Shown here in pieces: positions 17,694 through 25,863 of a DNA stretch of 64,000 nt; positions within the stretch are counted from its first letter, which is position 1, and each line of letters starts with the position of its first letter. This DNA is from Pelagadaptatus sp034112445 (GTDB taxonomy: Bacteria > Pseudomonadota > Gammaproteobacteria > Pseudomonadales > Cellvibrionaceae). A program made the position numbers and the translations under genes. The DNA lies in NCBI GenBank assembly GCA_034112445.1, contig JAWUVI010000014.1, forward strand, positions 392,200-456,199. Reading direction: 5' to 3'. The notes under the pieces are model-generated. The model was not told the DNA's origin, searched no databases, and was given only the letters and a program-made list of their open reading frames with translations.

Positions 17694-18442
17694 GAAATCA
17701 CCTTCGCCTCATTTTTCAATTTATCGACTAATTCAGCTACATCCGCTACCTTAATACCTGCTTGACGTTCAGCTGGTGGCTCAACCTTTAAGGTTTGAAC
17801 TCTTGGTGCAGCATCAACGCCTAAATCTTCAGGTGAAGTTGTTTCTAAAGGCTTTTTCTTAGCTTTCATTATATTAGGCAAAGAAGCGTAACGTGGCTCG
17901 TTCAAGCGCAGGTCAGTCGTTACGATAGCAGGTAAAGTTAGCGCAACAGTTTGTGCGCCACCGTCAACTTCGCGGGTTACATTAACCTTTCCGTCAGCCA
18001 CGGTGACTTCAGAAGCAAATGTACCTTGTGGCATACCAGTTAATGCTCCTAACATTTGCCCAGTTTGATTGTTGTCAGCATCAATTGATTGTTTACCCAT
18101 AATGATTAAGTCAGGGGTTTCTTTATCAATAATTGCTTTAAGGCATTTTGCAACAGCAAGAGGCTGTAGCTCTACATCTGTTTCAACCAAAATGCCACGA
18201 TCTGCACCAAGTGCCATAGCAGTACGGATCTGCTCTTGAGCCTGCTTAGGGCCCATAGACACGGCGATAATTTCAGTTGCCACACCCTTTTCTTTTAATC
18301 TAACCGCTTCTTCTACTGCGATTTCACAAAAAGGGTTTATGGACATCTTGGCGTTGGCTATATCAACGTCGGTTCCGTCTGATTTCGGACGAACCTTCAC
18401 GTTGTAGTCAACTACACGTTTAACTGCAACAAGAATTTTCAT
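17690..18442 (-). CDS. etfB: Electron transfer flavoprotein, beta subunit
   Basis: A 250-residue AMP-binding subunit of ETF. Typical features: start MKILVAVKRVVDYNVKVRPK, the conserved loop NPFCEIAVEEAVRLKE, and the ETF-beta signature region VTREVDGGAQTV..LPAIVTTDLRLNEPRYASLPNIMKAKKKP. It is the first gene of the etfBA operon, divergent from ETF-QO across a 405-base regulatory region containing a 20-bp palindrome close to its start. Confidence 0.95.
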   Translation of the reverse strand: MKILVAVKRVVDYNVKVRPKSDGTDVDIANAKMSINPFCEIAVEEAVRLKEKGVATEIIAVSMGPKQAQEQIRTAMALGADRGILVETDVELQPLAVAKCLKAIIDKETPDLIIMGKQSIDADNNQTGQMLGALTGMPQGTFASEVTVADGKVNVTREVDGGAQTVALTLPAIVTTDLRLNEPRYASLPNIMKAKKKPLETTSPEDLGVDAAPRVQTLKVEPPAERQAGIKVADVAELVDKLKNEAKVIS

Positions 18443-18473
18443 GGGGTTTCCATCTGATTATCTGATTGGGTAT

Positions 18474-18493
18474 AAAGCGAATAGATTCGCTTT
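18474..18493. promoter_or_regulatory. 20-bp palindrome upstream of etfB
   Basis: AAAGCGAAT (18474-18482), two bases, ATTCGCTTT (18485-18493): perfect 9-bp arms, 32-51 bases upstream of the etfB ATG. It may be a repressor operator or a 5'-UTR hairpin. The rest of the 405-base gap contains the ETF-QO promoter elements described separately and no gene that I can see. Confidence 0.5.
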
Positions 18494-18723
18494 TCTCGTT
18501 TTTGCGGCCTGTAGCCCATTGATACTAGGTCAATATTAATGGCCGTACCACTCAATTCTGAGCGGCAGTATGTTGAACTCTTCCTTAACTAAAATCAATA
18601 GTACTCAATAAATTCAATTACGGCAGTACATGTGAAGGCTATAAGTTAGAGTTAATTTTGATCGGTATGTATATAAATTCCACTGAGTGGGCGTTTTGAC
18701 CACTTTATTGGAGGAAAATACTA

Positions 18724-18753
18724 TTGTTGATTAATTTTCTAGCACGATATAAT
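18724..18753 (+). promoter_or_regulatory. Candidate sigma70 promoter for ETF-QO
   Basis: TTGTTG (18724-18729), an 18-base spacer and a consensus TATAAT (18748-18753), giving a predicted start near 18760, about 88 bases before the GTG start of the ETF-QO gene. Confidence 0.5.
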
Positions 18754-18764
18754 TAATACAATTA

Positions 18765-18780
18765 TTCTGTATGTACAGAA
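18765..18780. promoter_or_regulatory. 16-bp palindrome, candidate operator for ETF-QO
   Basis: TTCTGTA (18765-18771), TG, TACAGAA (18774-18780): perfect 7-bp arms just downstream of the predicted transcription start. That position suits a blocking repressor. It is not a LexA box (the inner spacing is too short) and does not match the AAAC-N4-GTTT type seen at fadB. Confidence 0.45.
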
Positions 18781-18847
18781 GACTATTTTTGCCATACTAA
18801 GAAACATCTAAACTTATTTAAAAATCAGTCAGTTAGGAGATACGCCC

Positions 18848-20488
18848 GTGGAACGTGAATATATGGAATACGATGTTGTCATCGTTGGAGCTGGACCTTC
18901 TGGTCTGGCCGCTGCTTGCCGTATTCGTCAACTTAATGAAGATCTGAGCGTTTGTGTGGTTGAGAAAGGCTCTGAGGTTGGTGCCCATATTTTATCCGGA
19001 GCAGTATTCGAACCCGCAGCACTGACTGAGCTATTTCCAGACTGGAAGGAAAGAGGCGCGCCACTGAATACCGAGGTTAAAGGTGACGACATATACTATT
19101 TAACCAATAGTGAAGGCTCGCAAAAAGTACCTAGTCTATTCGTTCCCAAAACCATGCATAACGAAGGCAACTACATTATCAGCCTAGGCAACTTATGTCG
19201 TTGGTTAGGTGAGCAAGCTGAAGCTCTTGGTGTTGAGATCTTCCCTGGCTTTGCTGCATCCGAGGTTGTTTATAACAACGATGGAAGCGTTAAAGGTATT
19301 GCGACGGGTGATATGGGAATAGGCATGAACGGGGAACACAAAGATTCCTATATGGCTGGCATGGAGTTGCACGGCAAGTACACATTGTTTGCTGAGGGTT
19401 GTCGAGGCCACTTGGGTAAGCAAATTATTGCTAAATACAAATTAGATGAAGGTAAAGATCCTCAGCATTACGGTATCGGCATTAAAGAGCTATGGAAAAT
19501 CCCAGCTGAACAACACCAGGAAGGTCTTGTTGTCCACACGGCTGGCTGGCCTTTGTCTGAGAATGGTGCTGCAGGCGGAAGCTTTCTTTATCACATTGAA
19601 AACAACCAAGTTGTTTGCGGTTTAATTACAGACCTGTCCTATAAGAACACCAACCTAAGCCCTTTTGATGAATTTCAGCGTTATAAGCACCACCCAGTCG
19701 TTAAGCAATATTTAGATGGCGGGGATCGTATTTCATATGGTGCCAGAGCCATTACTAAAGGCGGTATTCAATCACAACCTAAAATGCACTTTCCTGGTGG
19801 ATTATTGATTGGTGATGACGCTGGAACACTGAACTTTGCAAAAATCAAAGGCAGTCACACCGCCATGAAATCTGGAATGGTTGCTGCTGAAAGTGTTGTG
19901 AAAGCGATAGCAGATGGCCAGGCCAATAATGACTTAACTAGCTTTGCTACGGCTTATCAGGAATCTTGGGCCTATAAAGAGCTTTATGCGCAACGTAATT
20001 TTGGCCCTGCCCAGCATAAATGGGGTAATTTAATAGGTTCAGCTTACGCCTTTATCGATATCAACTTGTTTAACGGTAATTTACCTTGGACATTATCTGA
20101 TCCTGAATCTGATCATAGCCAATTACTTCCTTCAACTGAATGCGCAGCTATTAGCTATCCAAAACCAGACGGTAAACTGAGCTTTGATAAATTGTCATCT
20201 GTATTTTTATCGAGCACTAACCACGAAGAAGATCAGCCTTGCCATTTAACTTTGAAAGATGCTGACATCCCTATTAAGCAAAATTTAGCTATTTATGATG
20301 AGCCAGCACAACGTTATTGCCCTGCCGGTGTTTATGAGATTATTGAGAATGAGGAAGGCGCTAGCCGCTTACAAATAAACGCACAAAATTGTGTGCACTG
20401 TAAGACCTGTGACATCAAAGATCCAAGCCAAAATATCACCTGGGTAACACCTGAAGGAACGGGAGGGCCAACCTATCCCAACATGTAG
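18848..20488 (+). CDS. Electron transfer flavoprotein-ubiquinone oxidoreductase
   Basis: A 546-residue FAD and 4Fe-4S enzyme that moves electrons from reduced ETF to the quinone pool at the inner membrane. Evidence: N-terminal dinucleotide fold VIVGAGPSGLAAACRI, the GAHILSGAVFEP segment, GDDAGTLNFAKIKGSHTAMKSG, and C-terminal cluster ligands in RYCPAGVYE and NCVHCKTCDIKDP. Start: GTG at 18848 is favoured by AGGAG (18835-18839) eight bases upstream; ATG at 18863 is the alternative. It diverges from etfBA, so the electron carrier and its dehydrogenase share one regulatory region. Confidence 0.95.
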   Translation: MEREYMEYDVVIVGAGPSGLAAACRIRQLNEDLSVCVVEKGSEVGAHILSGAVFEPAALTELFPDWKERGAPLNTEVKGDDIYYLTNSEGSQKVPSLFVPKTMHNEGNYIISLGNLCRWLGEQAEALGVEIFPGFAASEVVYNNDGSVKGIATGDMGIGMNGEHKDSYMAGMELHGKYTLFAEGCRGHLGKQIIAKYKLDEGKDPQHYGIGIKELWKIPAEQHQEGLVVHTAGWPLSENGAAGGSFLYHIENNQVVCGLITDLSYKNTNLSPFDEFQRYKHHPVVKQYLDGGDRISYGARAITKGGIQSQPKMHFPGGLLIGDDAGTLNFAKIKGSHTAMKSGMVAAESVVKAIADGQANNDLTSFATAYQESWAYKELYAQRNFGPAQHKWGNLIGSAYAFIDINLFNGNLPWTLSDPESDHSQLLPSTECAAISYPKPDGKLSFDKLSSVFLSSTNHEEDQPCHLTLKDADIPIKQNLAIYDEPAQRYCPAGVYEIIENEEGASRLQINAQNCVHCKTCDIKDPSQNITWVTPEGTGGPTYPNM

Positions 20489-20559
20489 GAAAGTATAAAA
20501 ACCTGTTATTTAACAGGGGGTTAATGGCGAAAGTTAAAGTGCTTAAAGTGATGCTTTAA

Positions 20560-20594
20560 CATGAAAAAAGAGGCTCTAAGCCTCTTTTTTCATG
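20560..20594. terminator. Bidirectional terminator between ETF-QO and DUF1285 gene
   Basis: A 15-bp perfect stem, CATGAAAAAAGAGGC (20560-20574) against GCCTCTTTTTTCATG (20580-20594), loop of five. T-tracts on both strands serve the two convergent genes. A second small inverted repeat, CCTGTTA/TAACAGG at 20502-20517, lies just upstream and has no T-tract. Confidence 0.9.
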
Positions 20595-20609
20595 TTTGGA
20601 GAATGCTCG

Positions 20610-21176
20610 TTAAATGACGCCAAGGTCAAATTGAGAACCGTAACTTTCAATGAACAATGTTTCTGCAATTAAGCCTGTAGCATCATTAGTAATGGGTATG
20701 ATTTTAGCCAGTTCAACCAATTGATAAAACACATTACGGCTAATAAGTGCATTTAGGTTGCGCTGAACTTTAATCAGAGGCAAGGGCTGACCTTGAGCAT
20801 CAGACTCCACCCAAAGTGGATGGTCTTTATCAACGGCAATAGCGTTATCCACATTCGTGGTCATCACCAAACCATTTGCGTTTTGCTTAACGCTTTTAAT
20901 GAAGAAAGGCGTTACATCGACTTGAATGCGCCACTTTTCGACTGGCGTGACAAGAAAATACTCGCCACCTTCTTTTTTAATTATGCTGGAAAATAATTTA
21001 ACTAACGATTTACGTGTAAACTCCGTGCCCTCATGAAACCAACGCCCCTCCCTATCAATTCGAATATCAATGTCACCACTCAAATCAGGTGACCAAAGTT
21101 CGACGGGCGGAAGTGAATCCTCAAAATTACTTTGATCTAATTTAAGCTCTGCAAGCAATCCATCAATAGTATTCAC
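20610..21176 (-). CDS. DUF1285 family protein
   Basis: A 188-residue cytoplasmic protein of the DUF1285 family, recognised by LWSPDLSGDIDIRIDREGRWFHEG near the N-terminus, the segment YFLVTPVEKWRIQVDVTPFF in the centre and ISRNVFYQLVEL. The function is unknown; the family is common in Pseudomonas-type bacteria. The gene is 11 bases downstream of the DUF4823 lipoprotein gene and likely cotranscribed with it. Confidence 0.8.
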   Translation of the reverse strand: MNTIDGLLAELKLDQSNFEDSLPPVELWSPDLSGDIDIRIDREGRWFHEGTEFTRKSLVKLFSSIIKKEGGEYFLVTPVEKWRIQVDVTPFFIKSVKQNANGLVMTTNVDNAIAVDKDHPLWVESDAQGQPLPLIKVQRNLNALISRNVFYQLVELAKIIPITNDATGLIAETLFIESYGSQFDLGVI

Positions 21177-21187
21177 GCATAGTCTCT

Positions 21188-21808
21188 TTAATTAACCTTC
21201 TGAGAAACAAGGCTTTCAGAGTAGACCTTAAATGCCCCATCAAAAAGGCTTGCGGGTGTAGAACGAGCAATTGACAATAAACCACTACTGGCTTGAACTT
21301 GGGTTACATCTACAATTTTGGATGCTTGAACATCATATAATTTCAGCAAAACGCCGAAACGATCAAAACCTAACTGAGTATAATCTTCAAAATCCTCATC
21401 CAGTTCAATTAAACTGCTAATTTTGTTTTTATAGACAGCTAGCTGTGGATAAACCACATAATCAATACCATGCACTCTAGCGTCTTCTAAAGCTTGGTTA
21501 ATGCTTCTTTCCTGCTCGCTTTGCCGAACAGTTACAAAAGATTGATTTAACGCCAACGAAAGCTCTTCTTTTAAGCGTCGACGCAATGCAATGGACCACC
21601 TATCTTTTGGGAGGGGGACGTATAAACTTACGGTTCTTGGTAAGACCCACTGCCGTGTTGTTATCAGGGTGGAATCACTGATCATATTGGCTTCTTGAAG
21701 CCCTGATTTTATAATGTTTTTTGTGTATTGCGGTGTACAGCCGACAATAAGCGATACAACAAATACGAAAAATAGGTGCTTTGCAGGTAAACTAATTTGT
21801 TTTTTCAT
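21188..21808 (-). CDS. DUF4823 family lipoprotein
   Basis: A 206-residue protein with a lipoprotein signal: hydrophobic FFVFVVSLIVGC, lipobox LIVGC with the acylated cysteine at about residue 24. The mature domain (TTRQWVLPRTVSLYVPLPKDRW and GIDYVVYPQLAVY) matches DUF4823, whose role is unknown. It should be anchored in a membrane facing the periplasm. It lies between the TetR regulator and the DUF1285 gene on the same strand. Confidence 0.75.
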   Translation of the reverse strand: MKKQISLPAKHLFFVFVVSLIVGCTPQYTKNIIKSGLQEANMISDSTLITTRQWVLPRTVSLYVPLPKDRWSIALRRRLKEELSLALNQSFVTVRQSEQERSINQALEDARVHGIDYVVYPQLAVYKNKISSLIELDEDFEDYTQLGFDRFGVLLKLYDVQASKIVDVTQVQASSGLLSIARSTPASLFDGAFKVYSESLVSQKVN

Positions 21809-21904
21809 ATTTAAGCCGTAGATGAAAGTTACTTTACAGAAAGCTTATGAACTTAATAATATATCGGCTATTGAGCGTTTATTATTAGAGTTAAATAATA
21901 CAGC

Positions 21905-22537
21905 TTATTTTTTTGTTGATGGATCCAGACCCATTCGTACACCGGCCTCCATAATGAACTCCATTAAGCCATCCATATCATCAACAACACTTTGACAATA
22001 ATGGTTGTGATAAAGCTCTACAGCACCATGAGTAAGAGCCCAATAAGCCATGTAATAATAATACGGTGGAGCGTCTTTAAGTCGACCTTCAGCAATTCGC
22101 CGACCAAAAGATGAATTGATCTTTTCAATGGTTTCTTGACGTACTCGTTCTAACTCTGCAAGTTTTTCTTTTTCTTCGCCGTTAGCAAGCATTTTTTCTT
22201 CTAGGCGCTGGAATAAGCGAGCCTTAACAGGGTTCTCCATTCTGCCACTGAAATAAACTCTAGCTGGTGCACTGTAATCACCCTCGTCAGCCAGCTCAAT
22301 GGCCTCTTCTAGCTTGCTTTTAAGTGCGCACTCATAGTCAAACATTAAGCGGCAGTAAATCTCAGTTTTTGATGTGAAATGTTTATAAATAGTGCCTTTG
22401 CCTATATCCACCTCAATAGCTATTTGCTCTACGGTAACCTTGTCTTCTCCATGACTCATCAACAAATGCAAAGAGGCGTCTAGAATGTCCTGTTCTCTTT
22501 GTTTGAATTGTTGAATTTTAAGCTTTGCTTTATCCAT
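21905..22537 (-). CDS. TetR/AcrR family transcriptional regulator
   Basis: A 210-residue repressor-type protein. The helix-turn-helix lies at about 30-60 (VTVEQIAIEVDIGKGTIYKHFTSKTEIYCRL). The rest is a helical ligand/dimer domain ending with an aromatic-rich stretch (DAPPYYYYMAYWALTHG). It heads the group TetR, DUF4823, DUF1285. A 21-bp palindrome at 22711-22731 upstream of it may be its operator. The ligand is unknown; the neighbouring fatty-acid genes make an acyl-CoA-type ligand conceivable, but nothing in the sequence shows this. Confidence 0.88.
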   Translation of the reverse strand: MDKAKLKIQQFKQREQDILDASLHLLMSHGEDKVTVEQIAIEVDIGKGTIYKHFTSKTEIYCRLMFDYECALKSKLEEAIELADEGDYSAPARVYFSGRMENPVKARLFQRLEEKMLANGEEKEKLAELERVRQETIEKINSSFGRRIAEGRLKDAPPYYYYMAYWALTHGAVELYHNHYCQSVVDDMDGLMEFIMEAGVRMGLDPSTKK

Positions 22538-22710
22538 TTACGATTACCTGAGCATTTGAAGCAGTAGTGAAATTAAATACGACCGATGCAAACATCAGCC
22601 GTTCACAAAAATAGCTGACTGAGCATTCACGAAATATTATAGCTGTCGAACAATAATCGCTTTAAGTATTATTGTCACCCGAAAAAATTAAATTAGCTCT
22701 GCTATTACTC

Positions 22711-22731
22711 ATGAATATCACAGATATTCAT
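22711..22731. promoter_or_regulatory. 21-bp palindrome between divergent TetR and 108-aa gene
   Basis: ATGAATATC (22711-22719), ACA, GATATTCAT (22723-22731): perfect 9-bp arms, 174 bases upstream of the TetR start and about 62 bases upstream of the rightward gene. Size and symmetry are those of a TetR-family operator. Confidence 0.5.
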
Positions 22732-22792
22732 TTTGGCAACTATACTGATTGTTCAATCATATAAAAATTTAGATATAACATTCGGAGAAATA

Positions 22793-23119
22793 ATGAGCAC
22801 TACTATAAGCGAAGCAATCAACACGTTAAGCGAACTATTATTGGGCTTAGAGGATGCTTATTGGGAATCATCATCAATAGAAAAAAAGGATCTTTTTTAC
22901 GATCTTATTAGCGCGGTTAATAACGAGCTATCTGAATTGGCGAAGCTCAGCATACAAGACCACTATATGGAATATGAACCTGTCTGCATTGAATTTAGAC
23001 GGGCTAAAGCAAAGCTAACAGACCTTAGGAAGTTAATGGATGAATGTGTAGCCAGGTCATCTACTGCGAATAGACTTGAAGAGCTGATTAATGATGTTGT
23101 GCTTTTGTATTCACATTAA
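22793..23119 (+). CDS. Hypothetical protein, 108 aa
   Basis: I do not recognise this protein. It is acidic and predicted helical, with heptad-like leucines (ISEAINTLSELLLGLEDAYWESS and LEELINDVVLLYSH), no signal peptide and no membrane segment. ATG 22793 is preferred to an upstream in-frame start because GGAGA (22784-22788) sits right before it. The gene is alone between a divergent TetR gene and the convergent rsuA. Confidence 0.6.
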   Translation: MSTTISEAINTLSELLLGLEDAYWESSSIEKKDLFYDLISAVNNELSELAKLSIQDHYMEYEPVCIEFRRAKAKLTDLRKLMDECVARSSTANRLEELINDVVLLYSH

Positions 23120-23165
23120 AAAACTATTACGCAAAAAATAGGAGCTGCATTGGCTTAAGCTGATC

Positions 23166-23879
23166 TTAGCCAATGCATGCCATTTCTTGTGGTGTTAGCT
23201 CACGACTTTCTCCTGGAGCCAAGCTTGGGTCTAGCACCAAGTCCCCAACTGAAAACCTATGCAGTTTAACAACGCGATTTTGAAATTTTCCAAACATACG
23301 TTTAACTTGGTGATATCGCCCTTCTTCTATACCCACTTCGGCCTCATAAGCGCTAAGCACTTTAAGTTTAGCTGGTCGAGTTGTAATATTTTCAAATGGA
23401 AAATAAATGCCTTCACTGAAAACTTTTATATAATCATCTGGATCAATTATTGGCTTCTCTAACGTCACTCGATACCATTTTATAACTCGAGCTTCAGGTT
23501 CACTTATACGTCGAGACCATTGTCCGTTATTCGTCAGTAACAGCAAGCCTGTTGAATTAAAATCCAACCTGCCCGCTATATGCAATTGGTCTTTATTGTC
23601 GATATTAATCAGATCAATAACAGTATTATGCTTATCGTCTTTAGTAGCGCTGACGACACCTTGAGGCTTGTTCAAAATAATATACATAGGCGTATTATCC
23701 TGTAATACCTGCTCGTCGAACATTATATGTGAGAACATATCTATGATCTGAGAGGCATCGACGGCTATAGCGCCATTCACAACCACGCGACCGCGTGCCA
23801 AAACTAATTTTATATCCCTAAGACTTATGCCGGTCTGTTGACTGATGAAGCGATCTAGGCGAGCTCGTTTTGAGCGCAT
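23166..23879 (-). CDS. rsuA: Ribosomal small subunit pseudouridine synthase (RsuA type)
   Basis: A 237-residue enzyme: S4 RNA-binding domain (about 5-60, LDRFISQQTGISLRDIKLVLARGRVVVNG) followed by the synthase domain with the catalytic motif AGRLDFNSTGLLLLTN (D at about 104) and EEGRYHQVKRMF. RsuA makes pseudouridine 516 in 16S rRNA. Length and the domain pair fit RsuA best; RluE or RluB/F relatives are the alternatives. Confidence 0.85.
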   Translation of the reverse strand: MRSKRARLDRFISQQTGISLRDIKLVLARGRVVVNGAIAVDASQIIDMFSHIMFDEQVLQDNTPMYIILNKPQGVVSATKDDKHNTVIDLINIDNKDQLHIAGRLDFNSTGLLLLTNNGQWSRRISEPEARVIKWYRVTLEKPIIDPDDYIKVFSEGIYFPFENITTRPAKLKVLSAYEAEVGIEEGRYHQVKRMFGKFQNRVVKLHRFSVGDLVLDPSLAPGESRELTPQEMACIG

Positions 23880-23959
23880 AGGCTACCTTAAAATAATTAA
23901 ACTCTTGCATCGGCGTTTGTTATGATTATCACACTTACTCTTCTTCATTGGAATTCCGC

Positions 23960-24697
23960 ATGCTAAAGGCTCTATTTCTCGATATGGACGAAACCTTATG
24001 TGACACTAACAAGGCCAATGAAACAGCAAAGAAACTATTTGGAGCGACGATAGAGTCAATATTTGGCTCTCAGATCAATGGGCAGAATATAGCCAATGAT
24101 TATGTTCGTGGTATTTACAGAGAGTGGACTCCAGAGCAGCAACAGCGATACTTACCGATCATCAAAACACAAAACGAAAGCGCATTTAGAATTCAATTAA
24201 TTTTAGATTTATTGGCTGCTCAAAACATCACTGGCATTACTCACGATGATGCACAACGATTACAGGATCAATTTGATGCCGACAGGCTTAATGCGTTTGA
24301 GTTTTATCCTGGGATTATTGATTTTTTAGCGAGCGCACGTAAATCATTTACTTTAATTGTTATTACTAATGGTCCAGAGTTTTCACAAATTCCTAAGATA
24401 GAGTCTGTAAAGTTAACCGACCATGTAGATCATATAATCATTGGCGGCCAAGAACCTGAGCAAAAACCAGCCATCTCTATTTTTGACAAAGCTCTCAAAC
24501 TAGCCAATTGCGAAGCACATGAAGCTATTCATATCGGTGATAGTCTTGCTGCAGATATTGCGGGGGCCAATAAAAGCGGTATTACTTCTGTCTGGATTCA
24601 GCACCAACAACCCCTTGATGCTGAGCTCGGTATCAATCCAACCCATACCTTATTCCATCCGAATGAAATACCTGAGTTGATCGAGTCCCTCTCTTAA
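23960..24697 (+). CDS. HAD-superfamily phosphatase (YjjG/NANP-like)
   Basis: A 245-residue HAD subfamily I hydrolase. Motif I is FLDMDETLCDT near the N-terminus (nucleophile D in LDMDE), motif II VITNG, motif III the lysine near EQKPAISIF, and motif IV HIGDSLAADIAGANKSG. The cap domain inserted after motif I is helical, as in nucleotide or N-acylneuraminate-9-phosphate phosphatases; the substrate is not determined. ATG 23960 puts motif I at residue 5 as usual; an upstream TTG is less likely. The gene ends about 70 bases before the IS30 element. Confidence 0.82.
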   Translation: MLKALFLDMDETLCDTNKANETAKKLFGATIESIFGSQINGQNIANDYVRGIYREWTPEQQQRYLPIIKTQNESAFRIQLILDLLAAQNITGITHDDAQRLQDQFDADRLNAFEFYPGIIDFLASARKSFTLIVITNGPEFSQIPKIESVKLTDHVDHIIIGGQEPEQKPAISIFDKALKLANCEAHEAIHIGDSLAADIAGANKSGITSVWIQHQQPLDAELGINPTHTLFHPNEIPELIESLS

Positions 24698-24770
24698 GTC
24701 TGTCACGGGTTGTTTATCGGTGAGTCTAACGATGTCGATTAAATCAGTTTGTACTATCATAAAGGCACGC

Positions 24771-25863
24771 GGATTCAAATCCGAAGTGCATCAAAATTTA
24801 AGCCGCAATAGCGGCCATATAATCGCCCATTAATTTACCTGGCGTTTTAAATCCTAAATCTTTTCTTGGTCTAGCATTCAATCTCTTAACTGCATGGTCC
24901 ACTGATGCTTGTGATACTTTCTTGAAGTCAGTGCTTTTCGGAAAGTACTGCCGCAATAAGCCATTGGTGTTTTCATTCAAACCTCGCTCCCAAGAGCTAT
25001 AAGGGTGAGCAAAATAAACATCTGCTGACAGCGCTTTGCTGATCTCCTGATGGTACGCAAACTCTTTTCCGTTGTCAGCGGTTATCGTATGGACGAGTTC
25101 CTTATAAGGCTTCAGCAATGCAATGGTCGCGCGAGTAACATCTTTAGCGCTCTTGCTGTTTACTTGTGCTGAAACAGTGTGTTTCGTAACTCGCTCAACG
25201 ATTGTTACTAATGCGCCACTGTGGCCTTTGCCAATAACAGTGTCTATTTCCCAGTCACCAACACGAGATTTTTCATCAACAATACTAGGGCGGTCATCTA
25301 TGCTCACGCGGTTCTTTATCTGGCCTCGCGTTGATTTCCCATTACGGCGTTTATCGTATTTCTTACCCTGTTGACGCAGGTGCTTATAGAGCTCACCACC
25401 AGCGTGCTTATCAGCCCATACGTAAAGGTATATGGATTCATGACTGATGAGCTGTGCTTTTTCATCCAGCAGCCAGCCTGAAATTTGTTCGGGGCTCCAT
25501 TCTATCTGAAGCTTTGATTTAATGAGATCTATCATCGCCGCCGTCATTTTTGTTGGCTGTGATGCATCTTTAGCCCGTAAGTTACAAAGGCTCTGAGCTT
25601 GGATCGGTCGATATCCTCTTTTACCTGTATTGCGAGCCAACTCTCTGCTCACCGTCGACTGACTCACCCCAATGCAATCAGCGATAACTCTTTGACTGCA
25701 ATCTATTTTCTTTAGTGCTGAAATCTGGCATCGTTGCTCATAGGCTAACTGTTGGTAATTACTCATCATTGCTTCATCTCTTGCCGGAGAAAAATAATGA
25801 GAGCTTACCTTCAGTTAGCCTCTTCTTCTACCGGAGTGGATGATGCACTTCAGATTTGAATCC
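24771..25863. mobile_element. IS30-family insertion sequence (complete)
   Basis: A 1,093-base element bounded by 23-base terminal inverted repeats at 24771-24793 and 25841-25863 that differ at one position (both begin GGATTCAAATC; base 12 is C at left, T at right). The dinucleotide GC at 24769-24770 and again at 25864-25865 fits the 2-bp target duplication known for IS30 relatives. Because GC is self-complementary the exact boundary could shift. It holds one intact transposase gene reading leftward. It is inserted in the 5' end of a solute-binding protein gene. Confidence 0.9.
24798..25769 (-). CDS. IS30 family transposase
   Basis: A 323-residue DDE transposase. The N-terminal helix-turn-helix is of IS30 type (QQLAYEQRCQISALKKIDCSQRVIADCIGVSQSTVSRELARN). 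The catalytic core follows: D in GDWEIDTVIG, D in TADNGKEF and E in SSWERGLNENTNGLLRQYFPK. All three are present and the frame is open, so the element may still be mobile. The left inverted repeat lies directly past its stop codon. Confidence 0.95.
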   Translation of the reverse strand: MMSNYQQLAYEQRCQISALKKIDCSQRVIADCIGVSQSTVSRELARNTGKRGYRPIQAQSLCNLRAKDASQPTKMTAAMIDLIKSKLQIEWSPEQISGWLLDEKAQLISHESIYLYVWADKHAGGELYKHLRQQGKKYDKRRNGKSTRGQIKNRVSIDDRPSIVDEKSRVGDWEIDTVIGKGHSGALVTIVERVTKHTVSAQVNSKSAKDVTRATIALLKPYKELVHTITADNGKEFAYHQEISKALSADVYFAHPYSSWERGLNENTNGLLRQYFPKSTDFKKVSQASVDHAVKRLNARPRKDLGFKTPGKLMGDYMAAIAA

